Source: Guillardia theta CCMP2712
Taxonomy: Eukaryota > Cryptophyceae > Pyrenomonadales > Geminigeraceae
Direction: 5' to 3'
DNA: 48,469 nucleotides
NCBI RefSeq assembly: GCF_000315625.1
Contig: NW_005434633.1
Location: forward strand, 406,733 to 455,201
Shown one piece after another: positions 22,404 through 32,593 of this stretch. The notes beneath the pieces were generated by a model, which had not been told where the DNA came from, made no database searches, and saw only the letters and a program-made list of their open reading frames with translations. Positions within the stretch are counted from its first letter, which is position 1; every line of letters starts with the position of its first letter. Made by a program: the position numbers and the translations under genes.

Positions 22404-22578
22404 TAGTCAGGACTGTGGACAAGGGGTGGGTTGTCTCAGTCTACGTGGTGGGTCGGTACCAGGTCCGTCAACCTGGAGGGTACGGTAACGCTAGGCGTGG
22501 GGCAGCATGGCTACCGGTAGGAGGGCCGCTACCGCCAACATCGCTGTCTTTCTTGCTGGCGTGGGCGCCTGCCAGGGA

Positions 22579-23016
22579 CCAGAGGGGGTCAGAAATGAAG
22601 CGTGGGGGTAGTCTCACTACGGGTGTTTTAATCAAATGAAATATAGGGTGTTCACTACCCATTGATAGGTGGGGGTACTAAATGGTGCGCCGCCATGCTC
22701 CATGAGGAGGGCCATTGGTGCACTTCATGCAACATCAGATCATGTTTCTCTGCATAGAATGAAAGGAAAACTGTTTTGATACTCATGTATCTTGCAGACT
22801 GTAAAAGATTTCATGATATATGTGACTTTGTGAGTTTCTGTTCAATTTTCACTGTATGGCATAACGCCAACATGTTGTTGGAGATAAATTCAGCGATCTG
22901 CTGCGTGCAAAATCACAGAGGCAAAGGAAGATGTATATTGAGTTGTGTATCATACTATCCATGTATCATACTAAGCCTGTGCTTGGCTGCTCACTTAAGG
23001 GGGAGCCTTACTGTCT
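22579..23016. other. Native inner spacer of the inverted repeat (inferred)
   Basis: Single-copy 438 bases between the left arm and the 30-base direct repeat. Around 22620-22690 it contains GGGTGTTC/ACTACCC/GGTGGGGGTACT sequence resembling the noncoding stretches near 43.3 and 45.3 kb. No ORF of note. Confidence 0.5.
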
Positions 23017-23046
23017 TCGTACTGATTTTAACTTAACTTTGAGTAA
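23017..23046. repeat. 30-base direct repeat, copy 1
   Basis: Identical to 25923-25952. It begins TCGTACTGATTTTAAC and ends CTTTGAGTAA. The second copy abuts the inner edge of the right arm exactly. Confidence 0.9.
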
Positions 23047-23104
23047 ACAACGGGAGCCAGCTTCTGATTCTCAGACTGAGAGAGAGAATAATTCACTGAC
23101 AAGA

Positions 23105-23250
23105 CGAGCAGCTCTTGCCGTGAGAGTCGAGCAGCTCTTGCCGAGAGTCTCGAGCAGCTCTTGCCGAGAGAGTTGAGCAGCTCTTGCCGAGAGAGTCGAG
23201 CAGCTCTTGCCGTGAGAGTCGAGCAGCTCTTGCCGTGAGAGTCGAGCATT
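23105..23250. repeat. Tandem array of a 23-base unit
   Basis: Six near-perfect tandem copies of a 23-base unit (core GAGCAGCTCTTGCCGAGAG), the last followed by a partial one. A single inverted copy lies at 25834-25860 at the other end of the nested segment. Confidence 0.9.
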
Positions 23251-23609
23251 TTGTTTTGCATTCTTTTTCCGAGAACCTGCTCAAGATCTTGCTGTTTATG
23301 TTTCTCACCCTCAAGTATTTGTCAGAAGGAGTTCAATTTCATGAGAAGCAAAGGGGTTCAGTTTTAATCAATTTTTCTCGGAATATCTTTCCGTGCTCTG
23401 AGAGATGCATTACTGACAAACAACGTACATGATATCCTTCCATCTCTCCAACATATCCTCTCATCTCTCTCATAACCTCCGCTGTTCATTGATAGCTTCA
23501 GCAAAATACCACCTATTCGTTCAGAGGTCACGAACGCTCATTGATGCCATTAATATTACACCCGAGCGCATGTAGTCAACCTCTTAGTCAGACGATTTGC
23601 TGTACAGGT

Positions 23610-23775
23610 AAGCAGGAGCGATACAAAGCTCTTGGATCCACAGCGTGGGGATCAGCGAGGACGGCAAGACGGCTGTCAGCGGGAACTGGGACAACACAGT
23701 GAGGGTGTGGGACCTGGAGGGGATGAAGGAGAAGGCTTGTCTGAGGGGTCCTAGGAATACGGTATCGCAACATGA
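23610..23775 (+). pseudogene. WD40 repeat fragment
   Basis: Reads VGISEDGKTAVSGNWDNTVRV WDLEGMKEKACLRG in two parts: one blade of a WD40 propeller, after which the frame is lost. A related piece lies at 31806-31965. There is no start, no flanking blades and no splice context, so it is a captured or decayed fragment. Confidence 0.7.
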
Positions 23776-23969
23776 TCGCCTCATCGTCTACCTTCGTCCC
23801 AGTCGCATGCTCACCACTGAAAGGTGTCGCTCGTCTGCTCTTGTCTGTGCTGCCTTCTCTCCTCCTCCTCCTCCTCCTTTATCTCTTGTTGCGTATTCAC
23901 GATTGGTGCTTTCCCTCCCCCCTTTCCTCCCCATCTCCCCATACAAGAAATGCCAGGATCTCCCGCCTC

Positions 23970-25800
23970 CTTCTCCTACCTCACGTTGTCGTCGGATCGA
24001 CCTCGACGACCTTGTACCTCCCTGTACTCCGGGAACACAGACAGCCTTTTTTTCGACATGAACGCCAGCTCTGTCCCTCCCTTCGACGCGAGCTCGTCGG
24101 CGGGGAGTCTCCCGTCCCCTCCCGCCTGCTGGCATGACGCAGCCGCCTCCGACGTCGGCACGGTGAGGTTCCTCATCCCTCGCCACAGTACCATGGACCT
24201 TTCGGAAGCCTCGATGCTGGTGTGAGAGAGAGGCAAAACCGCCAGGATGGTCAAATGCCAGTGATGCCTCATGTTAATCGCCCAGATATGACAGCACAAC
24301 ATACAAATAGATCAACGCAGCAGGTCCCAGTGGACATGACTGCCCAGCAAATTCCCCCAAAGCGTGGAAAGAAAGCTCTTTTCACACCCCGGTCATCACC
24401 GAAGGGAGAGAAATTTTCACCGGGATGGACTCGTCGTTGAAGAGGATGGTGACGACGTTCCAGAGCCCCACCCAGATGAGGATCAGGCTGGGCTCCTCTA
24501 GCAGCTCCCAGATCATCCTGGCATGGATTTCCTGTGGAATTATTTAAGCCATCTATATACGGACAGGCTTCCGGAGCCTGAGCACAGGCCATACGCCCGC
24601 GGACTCGATGATCATGATAGCAGTAGCCTAGCCACTCAGTATCACATAAGCGCTGTCAGAAGTTCCATAGTTTATCTAGTGATCTAACTCATACTCTATG
24701 ATACCTAAGAAGCCTCGATAAAGATCGTCTAATGAGCTGAAACGATTACAAATTAGTGTCATCTCAAGGCTTGTGTTCAACAGCGCTCCCCTTCTATGAA
24801 CAGCATCGGCTGGTTGAAAGTCGTCCTGGTGGTGATGAGGATATTTGCGTCCGGTTCCGTATGAAGGGGCCGTCGAATATGCTGCGAAGCCTCAGGAGCG
24901 AGGAGGGTAGCACAGGGTCAACCTTGAATCTCCGAGAAGGTGATAACCGATGGCGGTGTCTTCGTTTCTGCTGTGAATGTAGAGCGCTCTTGTCTACCCC
25001 CCGAGACCTTGATACCCTCTTTGAGGTCATGGGTGATATGCAAGCGAGCAGCACATCAACTGGGAAGAGAAGCGAAAGGGCGAAAGCTGATACATACAAT
25101 GCGACTCGATTCTTCCCACTGCTGCTGGTAGAGCACCGGGCAGTCCTCCGCGTCGCACCCTGTCACGAGCCGCATGCTCCCTACACAACTCACGCAGATC
25201 CGGCAGATCCGAGCAATATCTCGCTCCACCCTCCCCCGACGATACTGCATCGTGCACAGAGCCACTTGAGGAAGAGAAGTGCACTCCGCACAGACAGCCG
25301 TCCTGCAGCTAGCTGAGATGAACAGGGAGAGCAAGAGGGGAGGAGGAGCTCGGTCATGGGAGGAGGAGCGTCACCTGGAGAGCTGGTCGCAGAGGATACA
25401 GTGCATGCTCTGGAAGTGACTGCGGATGCTGTCTGCCTGAGAAGCGTGGTCCCTCAAGCTCCGCGCGTTCATCCCTCCCTGTCATGGTCTCTGCCATGGC
25501 ACGTAGACAGTGTCTGCCATGCAGGAGTCACGAAGGGAGGGAGGGGAGGGAGAGGAGGGAGAGGGGGAGGGAAGGGGGAGGGAGGGCAAGAAAGGGTGGA
25601 GTTGAAGAAGAACTTTGCGCGGCTGTAGCGCGGCAGCTCGAGGAACCTTCGCCGTATTTCGACACCAAAGAAGGAGAGGAGGCGCGCGAGGCAGGGGATC
25701 AGAGCCTTGGTGATGTAGAACTGCGCGTTGATCCGAAGAATCCCAGACGAGGAGCTCCAGCCCGGGGGTCTCGGCGCACCTTGGTAACGTTTACAGTGGC
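23970..25800 (-). other. Possible exons of a membrane protein inside the nested insertion
   Basis: Three minus-strand pieces read like coding exons but could not be joined: about 24230-23980 (ERSMVLWRGMRNLTVPTSE), about 24570-24430 (EEPSLILIWVGLWNVVTILF, a likely membrane helix) and about 25760-25600 (INAQFYITKALIPCLARLLS). They may be captured pieces of a host channel or transporter gene. Order, splicing and integrity are unresolved. Confidence 0.3.
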
Positions 25801-25833
25801 AGCAGGGGGGAGGGTGGAGGAGGAGCTGCTTGA

Positions 25834-25860
25834 CTCTCTCGGCAAGAGCTGGTCGAGCAG
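25834..25860. repeat. Single inverted copy of the 23-base unit
   Basis: GACTCTCTCGGCAAGAGCT matches the reverse complement of the array at 23105-23250. It is located about 60 bases inside the second 30-base direct repeat, mirroring the array about 58 bases inside the first. Confidence 0.85.
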
Positions 25861-25922
25861 CCCAGCACATGGCAACCCAACCTCGCAAAGAGGTCAAGCC
25901 TCCTCTACTCTCCTTATTGTCC

Positions 25923-25952
25923 TCGTACTGATTTTAACTTAACTTTGAGTAA
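25923..25952. repeat. 30-base direct repeat, copy 2
   Basis: Exact copy of 23017-23046, in direct orientation, ending one base before the right arm starts. Confidence 0.9.
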
Positions 25953-26139
25953 TCCCTGGCAGGCGCCCACGCCAGCAACTCTACCGGGCAGAAAGACAGC
26001 GATGTTGGCGGTAGCGGCCCTCCTACCGGTAGCCATGCTGCCCCACGCCTAGCGTTACCGTACCCTCCAGGTTGACGGACCTGGTACCGACCCACCACGT
26101 AGACTGAGACAACCCACCCTTTGTCCACAGTCCTGACTA

Positions 26140-26164
26140 CCCCCCCCTCCCCCCCCCCCCCCCC
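26140..26164. repeat. C tract near the inner end of the right arm
   Basis: Complement of the left-arm G22 run, here C7-T-C17-like with one interruption. Confidence 0.9.
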
Positions 26165-26283
26165 AGTCGCGCCCTACCTGCCTACGGGCCTCTCGGGCTC
26201 GCACGAGCCTGTTTGTCAAAGCGGCAGCCTGAGGACAGGCGATCAAGCGAGTTGTAGCTCCGTGCTCTCATAGGACAGACATC

Positions 26284-26787
26284 ATGCCCAACATGTGCTA
26301 CAACAGAGTGTTGATGTGTGCTTCAACTCCTGCTGCAGCAAACTTGTTTGAAGCCTGTCTTAAGGACCTTGACATCCGTGGCGCCCAAGATGGGAAGGGA
26401 GTGTTTTCGCATTTCAAGCCACGTCCAGCTCGTGAAGATTATTGCCCTATCGAATGGAGCATTGATCACTGGGGCACCAAATGGGATGTTCCGGATCCTG
26501 TATGGAAACGCGAGGACCTATCCTTTCATCTCAAGTTTGAGACTGCATGGGCTCCACCCTTCGATTTCTACAGGTTTATTGAATATGATGGCGGCTGGCG
26601 TGTTGATGGGATTTACCATGAGCCTGGCCGGATGTTTCTTGGACGCTATGCCAATGGACGTGAAAGGTCATTTCGATATGACTTCAGAGACCCGAAGTGG
26701 CGGGACAAACTGCCTCAAGGTATTGTTGAAGAAGTCAACTTAGACCGCGAATATCAAGAATGGCTAGAAAACCAAGACCAAGTATAA
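26284..26787 (+). CDS. Api92-like / DUF1281-type protein, right copy
   Basis: 167 residues with the same start (MPNMCYNRVL) and motifs as the left copy. Differences include SIDHWGTKWDV instead of SNKHWGTKWDV, and two extra C-terminal residues because the stop lies slightly later. The gene is open and intronless. It is the same distance from the inner edge as its twin and points toward the outer end of the arm. Retention of two open copies suggests that the protein matters to the element, or that arm-to-arm conversion keeps both open. Confidence 0.85.
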   Translation: MPNMCYNRVLMCASTPAAANLFEACLKDLDIRGAQDGKGVFSHFKPRPAREDYCPIEWSIDHWGTKWDVPDPVWKREDLSFHLKFETAWAPPFDFYRFIEYDGGWRVDGIYHEPGRMFLGRYANGRERSFRYDFRDPKWRDKLPQGIVEEVNLDREYQEWLENQDQV

Positions 26788-26816
26788 AGTATAAGTAAAT
26801 GTTGTGATGCGACAGG

Positions 26817-27231
26817 TCACGAATGCAACGAGTTTAAGGTTTTGTGTGCAAGCAGAGCTTCCTTCAATGCAGACTGGATGGAGCGTTTTTGGGTCAAAGC
26901 TACTAGTCGTAGGAGGGTAGTTGTAGCCGAAGCAAGAGTATGGACGAGATAGGGGTGCTGCAGCTTCTCATACGGCAAAGCCACAACAGTGATGGTTGCG
27001 TATTGCCTGTTGTCGAGTGCTGCCGATACAGTCATAAGAGCTTGGATGTCTCCATCTTTTGCGACTGAAACAGCGTTCTGCATGAGTAATGGAAGAAGGC
27101 AAAGACGGAAAGAGGACGAGGAGAAGCTTGAAGATTGCTTCAGACACAGACTTGCACGAGGCTATGAACTCAGATGATCTGCATAATCTGTAGAGCGGCA
27201 CGACAGTGAGGCCAGACATCAATGGATGCAT
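26817..27231 (-). CDS. Small hypothetical protein with arm-specific middle segment, right copy
   Basis: Two reading choices exist. A frame from 27083 reads AVSVAKDGDIQALMTVSAAL and runs uninterrupted into the shared C-terminus at 26817. The longer shared N-terminal frame from 27231 stops inside the arm-specific segment. The helix-rich, Ala/Leu-rich sequence looks like an armadillo or similar repeat. In the left arm the other frame is the open one. Confidence 0.35.
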
Positions 27232-27522
27232 GACACTGACCCGCCGCCATCAGACCTTGAGGCCCGCATGCTGCGCCTCAGAGTCCAGCAACGTATAGGA
27301 GAACAGGTGGAGGAGCTGCTTCTCGCCCATATACACGCAGCACTCACTCGCTGCAGGCAAGCTGCCTCCATCCGCTCTCCGAGCTGGCTATGTCGTCTCA
27401 TTTCCCGCTGCCCTTTCTCGCACCCGCAGAGCACTCCGCTTGATGCCCATCAGGGTTCGGGTAAGCTCCATGTCAATAAAACCACACAGCCTTCTTGCCC
27501 TTGGCCTGTCGAGCTGATTTGA
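27226..27522 (+). CDS. Small hypothetical protein, right arm
   Basis: Same as the left-arm ORF at 21330-21034, identical at the protein level over its length. It is divergent from the ORF ending at 27231 and shares the ATGCAT start palindrome. Coiled-coil-like N-terminus; no family recognised. Confidence 0.4.
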   Translation: MHDTDPPPSDLEARMLRLRVQQRIGEQVEELLLAHIHAALTRCRQAASIRSPSWLCRLISRCPFSHPQSTPLDAHQGSGKLHVNKTTQPSCPWPVELI

Positions 27523-27529
27523 AGTTGTT

Positions 27530-28370
27530 CTGAATGCGGATTCTGCCCATGTTCATTCGTTGAATGTTTCTTGTGTCTTGGATATCAAGACTGACAGGTG
27601 TCAAGACTGCCAGGTGTCAAGACTGACAAGTTGCACTCATGGAAACGACTGGGAATTCTACCTCTTGTTTTCGGTTGTGTTCTTTGCTTCTCAGGTTGGA
27701 AGATCAGGACAATGTATTCGAAATAACAAGTGAAGCTAGTTTTGGTTTAATGAGCAACGAAGCACAGTGGTGATCCACGCATGCCGGAACTCCGTGATGC
27801 GAGCAGCTGTCCGAGGATGGCATGATGCGTGCAGCTGTCTTGTGTGACGTGTTGCGGCAGCGTGGCGGATGTTGCTTGGGCGAGTGTGAGGGGCCGAGCT
27901 TGTCTTCTTTCTAGGGCCTAACAAGGTTTCATCGCAGCTTCGTGGTCTGCACCCGTTCTTTTATCGCTGACCGGGGCTCTACGGTACGGGTGGGTGGTGC
28001 ATGTCCGCCAACTGAGTTCCGATGAAGCACTAGTCTCTTACTTGGGGTAGAAATCATAGAGGCTCAAATAGAGTCTCAGAGCCCTATAGTCGAGGCGTGT
28101 GAGGGAACCGCTGAGCCTACCAGGCTGGTTCAACCACGAGTTGGCTGCTTCTGCGTGCAGCGGCGGCGCCAGAGGAGATGCAGGGGCAGGGGAAGAAGAG
28201 CTCGCTCGGTCAGCACATGCGATGCCGGCAGCATCTGACGGATCCTGATGGCTCCATGGGCCGACACTTGGATCAGAGCATCAGCATTAGCCGCTAGTCG
28301 GCGGGCCCTGAGAGGGGGGGAAGAGAGGTAGAGCGGAACAGCGTCAGAAGGGTATCGAGAGACGAATAGT
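27530..28370. other. Conserved noncoding block of the right arm
   Basis: Counterpart of 20100-21030. It keeps the triple CAGGTGTCAAGACTG-type motif (27595-27630) and lacks about 25 bases present in the left arm. No protein gene or recognisable structural RNA. Confidence 0.5.
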
Positions 28371-28372
28371 AG

Positions 28373-28512
<140 letters not shown>

Positions 28513-28544
28513 CTGACACTGATATCCTGTAGCAAATCTGAGCC

Positions 28545-30610
28545 ATGGAAGAACGTTTTACCAGAAGTGAGTCGCTGTGTGCCATCTCCGTTAGCTCTTG
28601 ATTACTTCCTTGCTAGCTCTGGCCAAAACCGCAAGAGACATCAACCTGGATGATGTATTGAAGTCCTTGAAGCAATGCCTTGATCGCCGTCTTGACAATG
28701 AATGGGACTCGACGTCGTCACGGGTGCAACCGAGCAAGCAACTGAGTGCTATGAATCCAATCGATCAAAGGATAAAGAAATCACATTACCATGACTCTGA
28801 TTACTTGAGCCTGATTGCAGCTTGTGCTGGGAGCGGGAAGTCGCTTTGTGCTGCTGATTACTTTGTTCGGAATGCAAACCACAGCATGTACTTCCGCTTT
28901 TCTCCTGTGTACGAGCATTCTGCGCACGACATTTACTTTCACCTATTACCGGTCACGAGACTTCTGAACAAGGCCTTGGACTGCGATCTTTGCAGGGTGA
29001 TTTCGCTTGCTGCTAAATGAGATGAGGCACGTCGATTGGGAGTTTGGGATGTCAATATCGATGGACAGGAAGGTTGGTATGTGCTCGGGGCCCTCAAATT
29101 CCTGTGGAACAAGACGACTTCCGTTGCTCCAGTCACTGTGGATGAAGCTAGGACTTGGGGAAGGCAGTGGGTACTGTTGGATGATGTGTTTCCTCCTGAG
29201 CAAGACAACACCTACCTCATCTCACCCATGGCAAAGCTGGTTTTCTTGATTAGGATACTGAGGAATGCGAACATACAATGCATCATGCTGGGGACAAACA
29301 CCGCGATCTTGAATCTCGTACAACCTCCACCACAGCCCTTTGTACACAGTCGGCAAATGGGGTATGAGTTGCTTTGCTGCTCACATCGCTGTCTTCCTGG
29401 ATACATCCTGCCGTCAGACGATGCCGAAGAAGCCCTGAAAAGGGTATTCGGCGAGGCGCAGGTACCCAAGCTGCTGGACCATGTCCATCCGTGGCTGTGC
29501 TCGCATTTCTTGGACTGTTTGAGGGCTTCAAAGGAAGTCGAGCCTGCCAAGCTGATTCGAAGCATCTCGGAGCATATACAATCAGATTTCAATAGAATAA
29601 TGCTGAGGTTGACCAACGAGTCTATCTACTGCATGTTTCAGCCGACTGTCAACGAAGCTTTCCCTCAATCTATGATCTCCAAGGGGCTTGCCCTGTTGGA
29701 TATCAATCGTTCAGCAGAAATGCCACCCCGAGGCATTTACGAGACATCCGTTGAAGTCTCAAACGGAATAGGTGACAAAGATCTTGCTGAGCTGACCTCG
29801 AGCTTTGCCTCTGCTCTGCTGGACCCCATCTCGTATGCTGCTTGTGCGGGAGGGGGACGGCCTTTCTCAGGAAGAAAATCGGAATCAGCACTTGAGGTCT
29901 TGAAGCAGATCCACAGCAAGACGAAGATGGGGGATAATCCTCTGAGCGTGGATGCGTGGAAGCGAGCTGGGAGCATGCTGGAGTCGTTCGGTTCAGTGGT
30001 CTTGATGATCAGCAGCTGGTCTCCTTCTCAGAAGCTTCTGACAAATCTCGCTCACCACTGCGGCATGACAGACTCAAGGAGCGCGGATCAGATCCTTGCT
30101 TCTGTTGCCAACAAAGAAAGCTTCGTGGAGATGCTCGCCTCGTGCATGTGCAACCTGGTCCCTGTCAAAGAGAGCGAGCAAGAGCACGCCCTTGCCACGG
30201 CCCTGGGCTTCTACGCTCCCGCCAAGGATACGCAAGGTAGAGACTATACTTTCGGGGGGCCAGCTTCTTCAAGCAAGACAGGATGGAAAGGAGGAGCGAA
30301 GTTCAAGAGCTCGTTGTCTCCTCTGACCTCGAAGCAGATGTCAGAGGTGGTCTCGGAGCTGCTGGAACAAGATCTGGATGTCAATGTGTGCATGGTGCAC
30401 TCGATATCAACATACAACCCCAAAGCCTGCATCAGAGAGAGGAATCATGACACAGAGTGGCTGGTGTTGCAACTGATATGGGGTCGATGGGAGGCTTCAA
30501 CAGAAGCCCCACGAGTGAGTAAGCAGAAACGGGAGGCAGGCAGCAGAGGAGAGGCTGAGACGGTCAAGCCTAGGAAAATTCTGATGATCATGGAGATTGG
30601 AAGGTTCTAA
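28545..30610 (+). pseudogene. P-loop NTPase of the inverted-repeat element, right copy with internal stop
   Basis: Exons 28545-28566 (MEERFTR) and 28617-30610. The frame is broken by a TGA at 29018-29020, where the left copy reads AAGSDKTCRLG. The right copy reads AAK-stop-DEARRLG, so several substitutions cluster there. Walker A (ACAGSGKSLCAADYF) lies before the stop and Walker B (QWVLLDDVFP) after it. Downstream, a 524-codon open stretch continues to the end. Without readthrough or an unseen intron the ATPase core would be split. The C-terminal part is almost identical to the left copy, which suggests recent gene conversion. Confidence 0.75.
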
Positions 30611-30930
30611 TGGCCATGCTACATGGTTGTATAAGCGACAGCTGTCAAGGCGGATCTTTAATGACGTCAATACATCAATACATGTATGAGAAATTCAAGG
30701 AACAAGAATGAAGTTCTACTGCCATAACAAGATGCAGACCGGGCATTCGTAGATTAGTCAGAGGCCAGCGGTAGCGGCCAAAGGTCCAACAAGGAATGCA
30801 GCACCGTGACGAGGAGAGTAACTCTTGTTGGGAAGGAAACCAGATTACATGTCTAACTACCGAGTAAGATGCGCAGGCCTATCCGGCCCAGATAGAGGTA
30901 GCAGCATTGGATGGCCAGAACAGCACCAAC

Positions 30931-30975
30931 TTGTCCGGATCTGATATGATACAATCTGTGTGATATCAGATCTGA
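30931..30975. repeat. Outer hairpin of the right arm, loop flipped
   Basis: Imperfect stem (GGATCTGATATGA against TGATATCAGATC) around loop 30950-30960, which reads TACAATCTGTG on the plus strand. Because the arm itself is inverted, the loop should read as the reverse complement if it had been copied with the arm. The outer side has degenerated into a GT/GA microsatellite. Confidence 0.9.
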
Positions 30976-30983
30976 TATCAGAG

Positions 30984-30985
30984 AA

Positions 30986-31034
<49 letters not shown>

Positions 31035-31140
31035 GAGGAGAGAGTGAGAGTGAGAGAGAGTGAAAGAGAGTGAGAAAGAGAGACAGAAGAGAGAGAGTGG
31101 GTGAGAGAGCGGGAGAGAAGAGAAGAGAGAAGGAGGAAGA
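30984..31140. repeat. (TG)n-(AG)n microsatellite
   Basis: TGTGTG followed by long GAGAGA directly outside the right arm. Confidence 0.95.
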
Positions 31141-31800
31141 CAGGAGGGAGGAGGGGGAGGGAGCAAAGGAATGAATGAGAAGTTAGGGGCTAGAGGGAGG
31201 CGCGAAGTGCAAGAAGCAGGAAGGAGATGATGGAGAAAAATGTGAATACGAAGAAGATGAAGAATGAAAGGTCTCAAGCGCAAGCGCAAGGCAATGAGTG
31301 GAGAGATAGGCACAGACAGGTTGCCGAGATCAGAATGAGGTGGAGGTTGAGATGGTGGAAATATTTTGACTTGAATGGTCTAGAGTAGAGAGGAGATCAG
31401 AAAAATCACAAATCAAAGATAACATGTGAGGCGAAACAAGAGGAGAGGAGAGCGAGAAGGAGTAGGCAAGAAGAGGAGGGGAGAGACTTGTATGGTTTGA
31501 CAAGAGGTCACGAAGTTGCAGGAGGGAACCCGGCAGAGGACGGAAGGTCTCAAGATGACTCGCGCTCATGCAGAGCGAGCGCAGCCCTTATCGACGCTTG
31601 GGTGAGGGCTGGAGGCGTCTGACTTGCTGCTTGCCTTATGCTCCCTTCCTCCCGTCGACGCCTCCAGCTCGCATGGTGACGTGAAAGACGTGCTAGACGT
31701 GCTCTGGTGGGAGCAGCTGGCTGACATTGCTTCAGGTCTGCAGGAACATCTTCTTAGGAAGGAGAGAGGGCGGAGCTGCTGGAGGCGATCGAGAGAGGAG
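31141..31800. other. Purine-rich intergenic stretch
   Basis: GA-rich low-complexity DNA to about 31,550, then GC-normal sequence without a supported gene. Confidence 0.5.
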
Positions 31801-31805
31801 ACGAT

Positions 31806-31965
31806 GTAAAGAGAGTGTGGGACCTGGAGGAGATGAAGGAGAAGGCTTGTCTCGAGGGACATGGTCATACCGTCAACAGCGTGGGGATTGGCGGGGGTGA
31901 CGACGATACAGTGAGAGTGTGGGACCTGGAAAAGATGAAGGAGAAGGCTTGTTTCACATGTCTTG
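31806..31965 (+). pseudogene. WD40 repeat fragments
   Basis: Reads VWDLEEMKEKACLEGHGHTV then DDDTVRVWDLEKMKEKACF: parts of two consecutive WD40 blades with an internal deletion (no AVSGSxD segment). It is related to the fragment at 23610-23775. No start codon or further blades. Confidence 0.7.
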
Positions 31966-31969
31966 GGCT

Positions 31970-32590
31970 CGATGTTGCACGTGGCGGCGTCGGGAGGCGT
32001 CTGGTCTGTCAGTCAAATGCTGCTGGAGGGGGAGCTGAGAGACTCGCTCGGACGGACAGCAGGGGAGGTGGTGTGAAAGAGGCTGTAGGCATCGGTGCAG
32101 CCCTGCCTGGATTCATATTTGCTGCTGGATTCATGCTTGCTCCCATGTTAGCAGTCGGCGCATGCCACGTCATCTGGTGACTATGCCCCTGGGTTGTTGG
32201 AACAGTTGGACTCCACGGGCATAGCTTGAGCTCACCCAGCACTCGATTTTCGTTTGCACTTGTGTTGCTCTGGCTGTCACCATTGCCGTTCGCGGGCCCT
32301 ATGTTGCTCTTGCTTGTTTCTGTCATCAAGGTGAGTGGATAACACTCCTGCAAACTCCAATCTCAATGCTGTACACTGCATCGACAGCAGCTCCTTTACC
32401 TCAGCCTGGACGCTCTGCGCCATCCAGGAATCGCCGTGTGACACAGGAAGAGCCCATCGGAGATGCAAGGGACTTTGCGCTGCTGTTCCGATGTTACCTC
32501 TTCGCTCGTGAATTCCACTCTTAGTGGAGGGAGCGCAGAGCTGGGAACCATCGGTAATGGTCATTCACGATAAGCAAGTGTGCGTCTCGG
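31970..32590. other. No gene seen
   Basis: Short ORFs only, between the WD40 fragment and the 3' end of the nucleotidyltransferase gene. Confidence 0.45.
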
Positions 32591-32593
32591 GCA

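Larger units (their letters stand above)
17357..22578 (+). repeat. Left arm of a giant inverted repeat
   Basis: About 5.2 kb, repeated in inverse orientation at 25953-30975. Each arm carries an NTPase gene reading outward, a trinucleotide tract, a block of noncoding sequence, two small divergent ORFs, an Api92-like gene and a G tract near the inner end. The arms differ by many substitutions, a 25-base deletion (right arm), a replaced internal segment and different simple-repeat content. They are therefore separate, evolving copies and not an assembly echo. The inner edge (ending CCAGGGA at 22578) matches 25953 onward. Confidence 0.95.
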
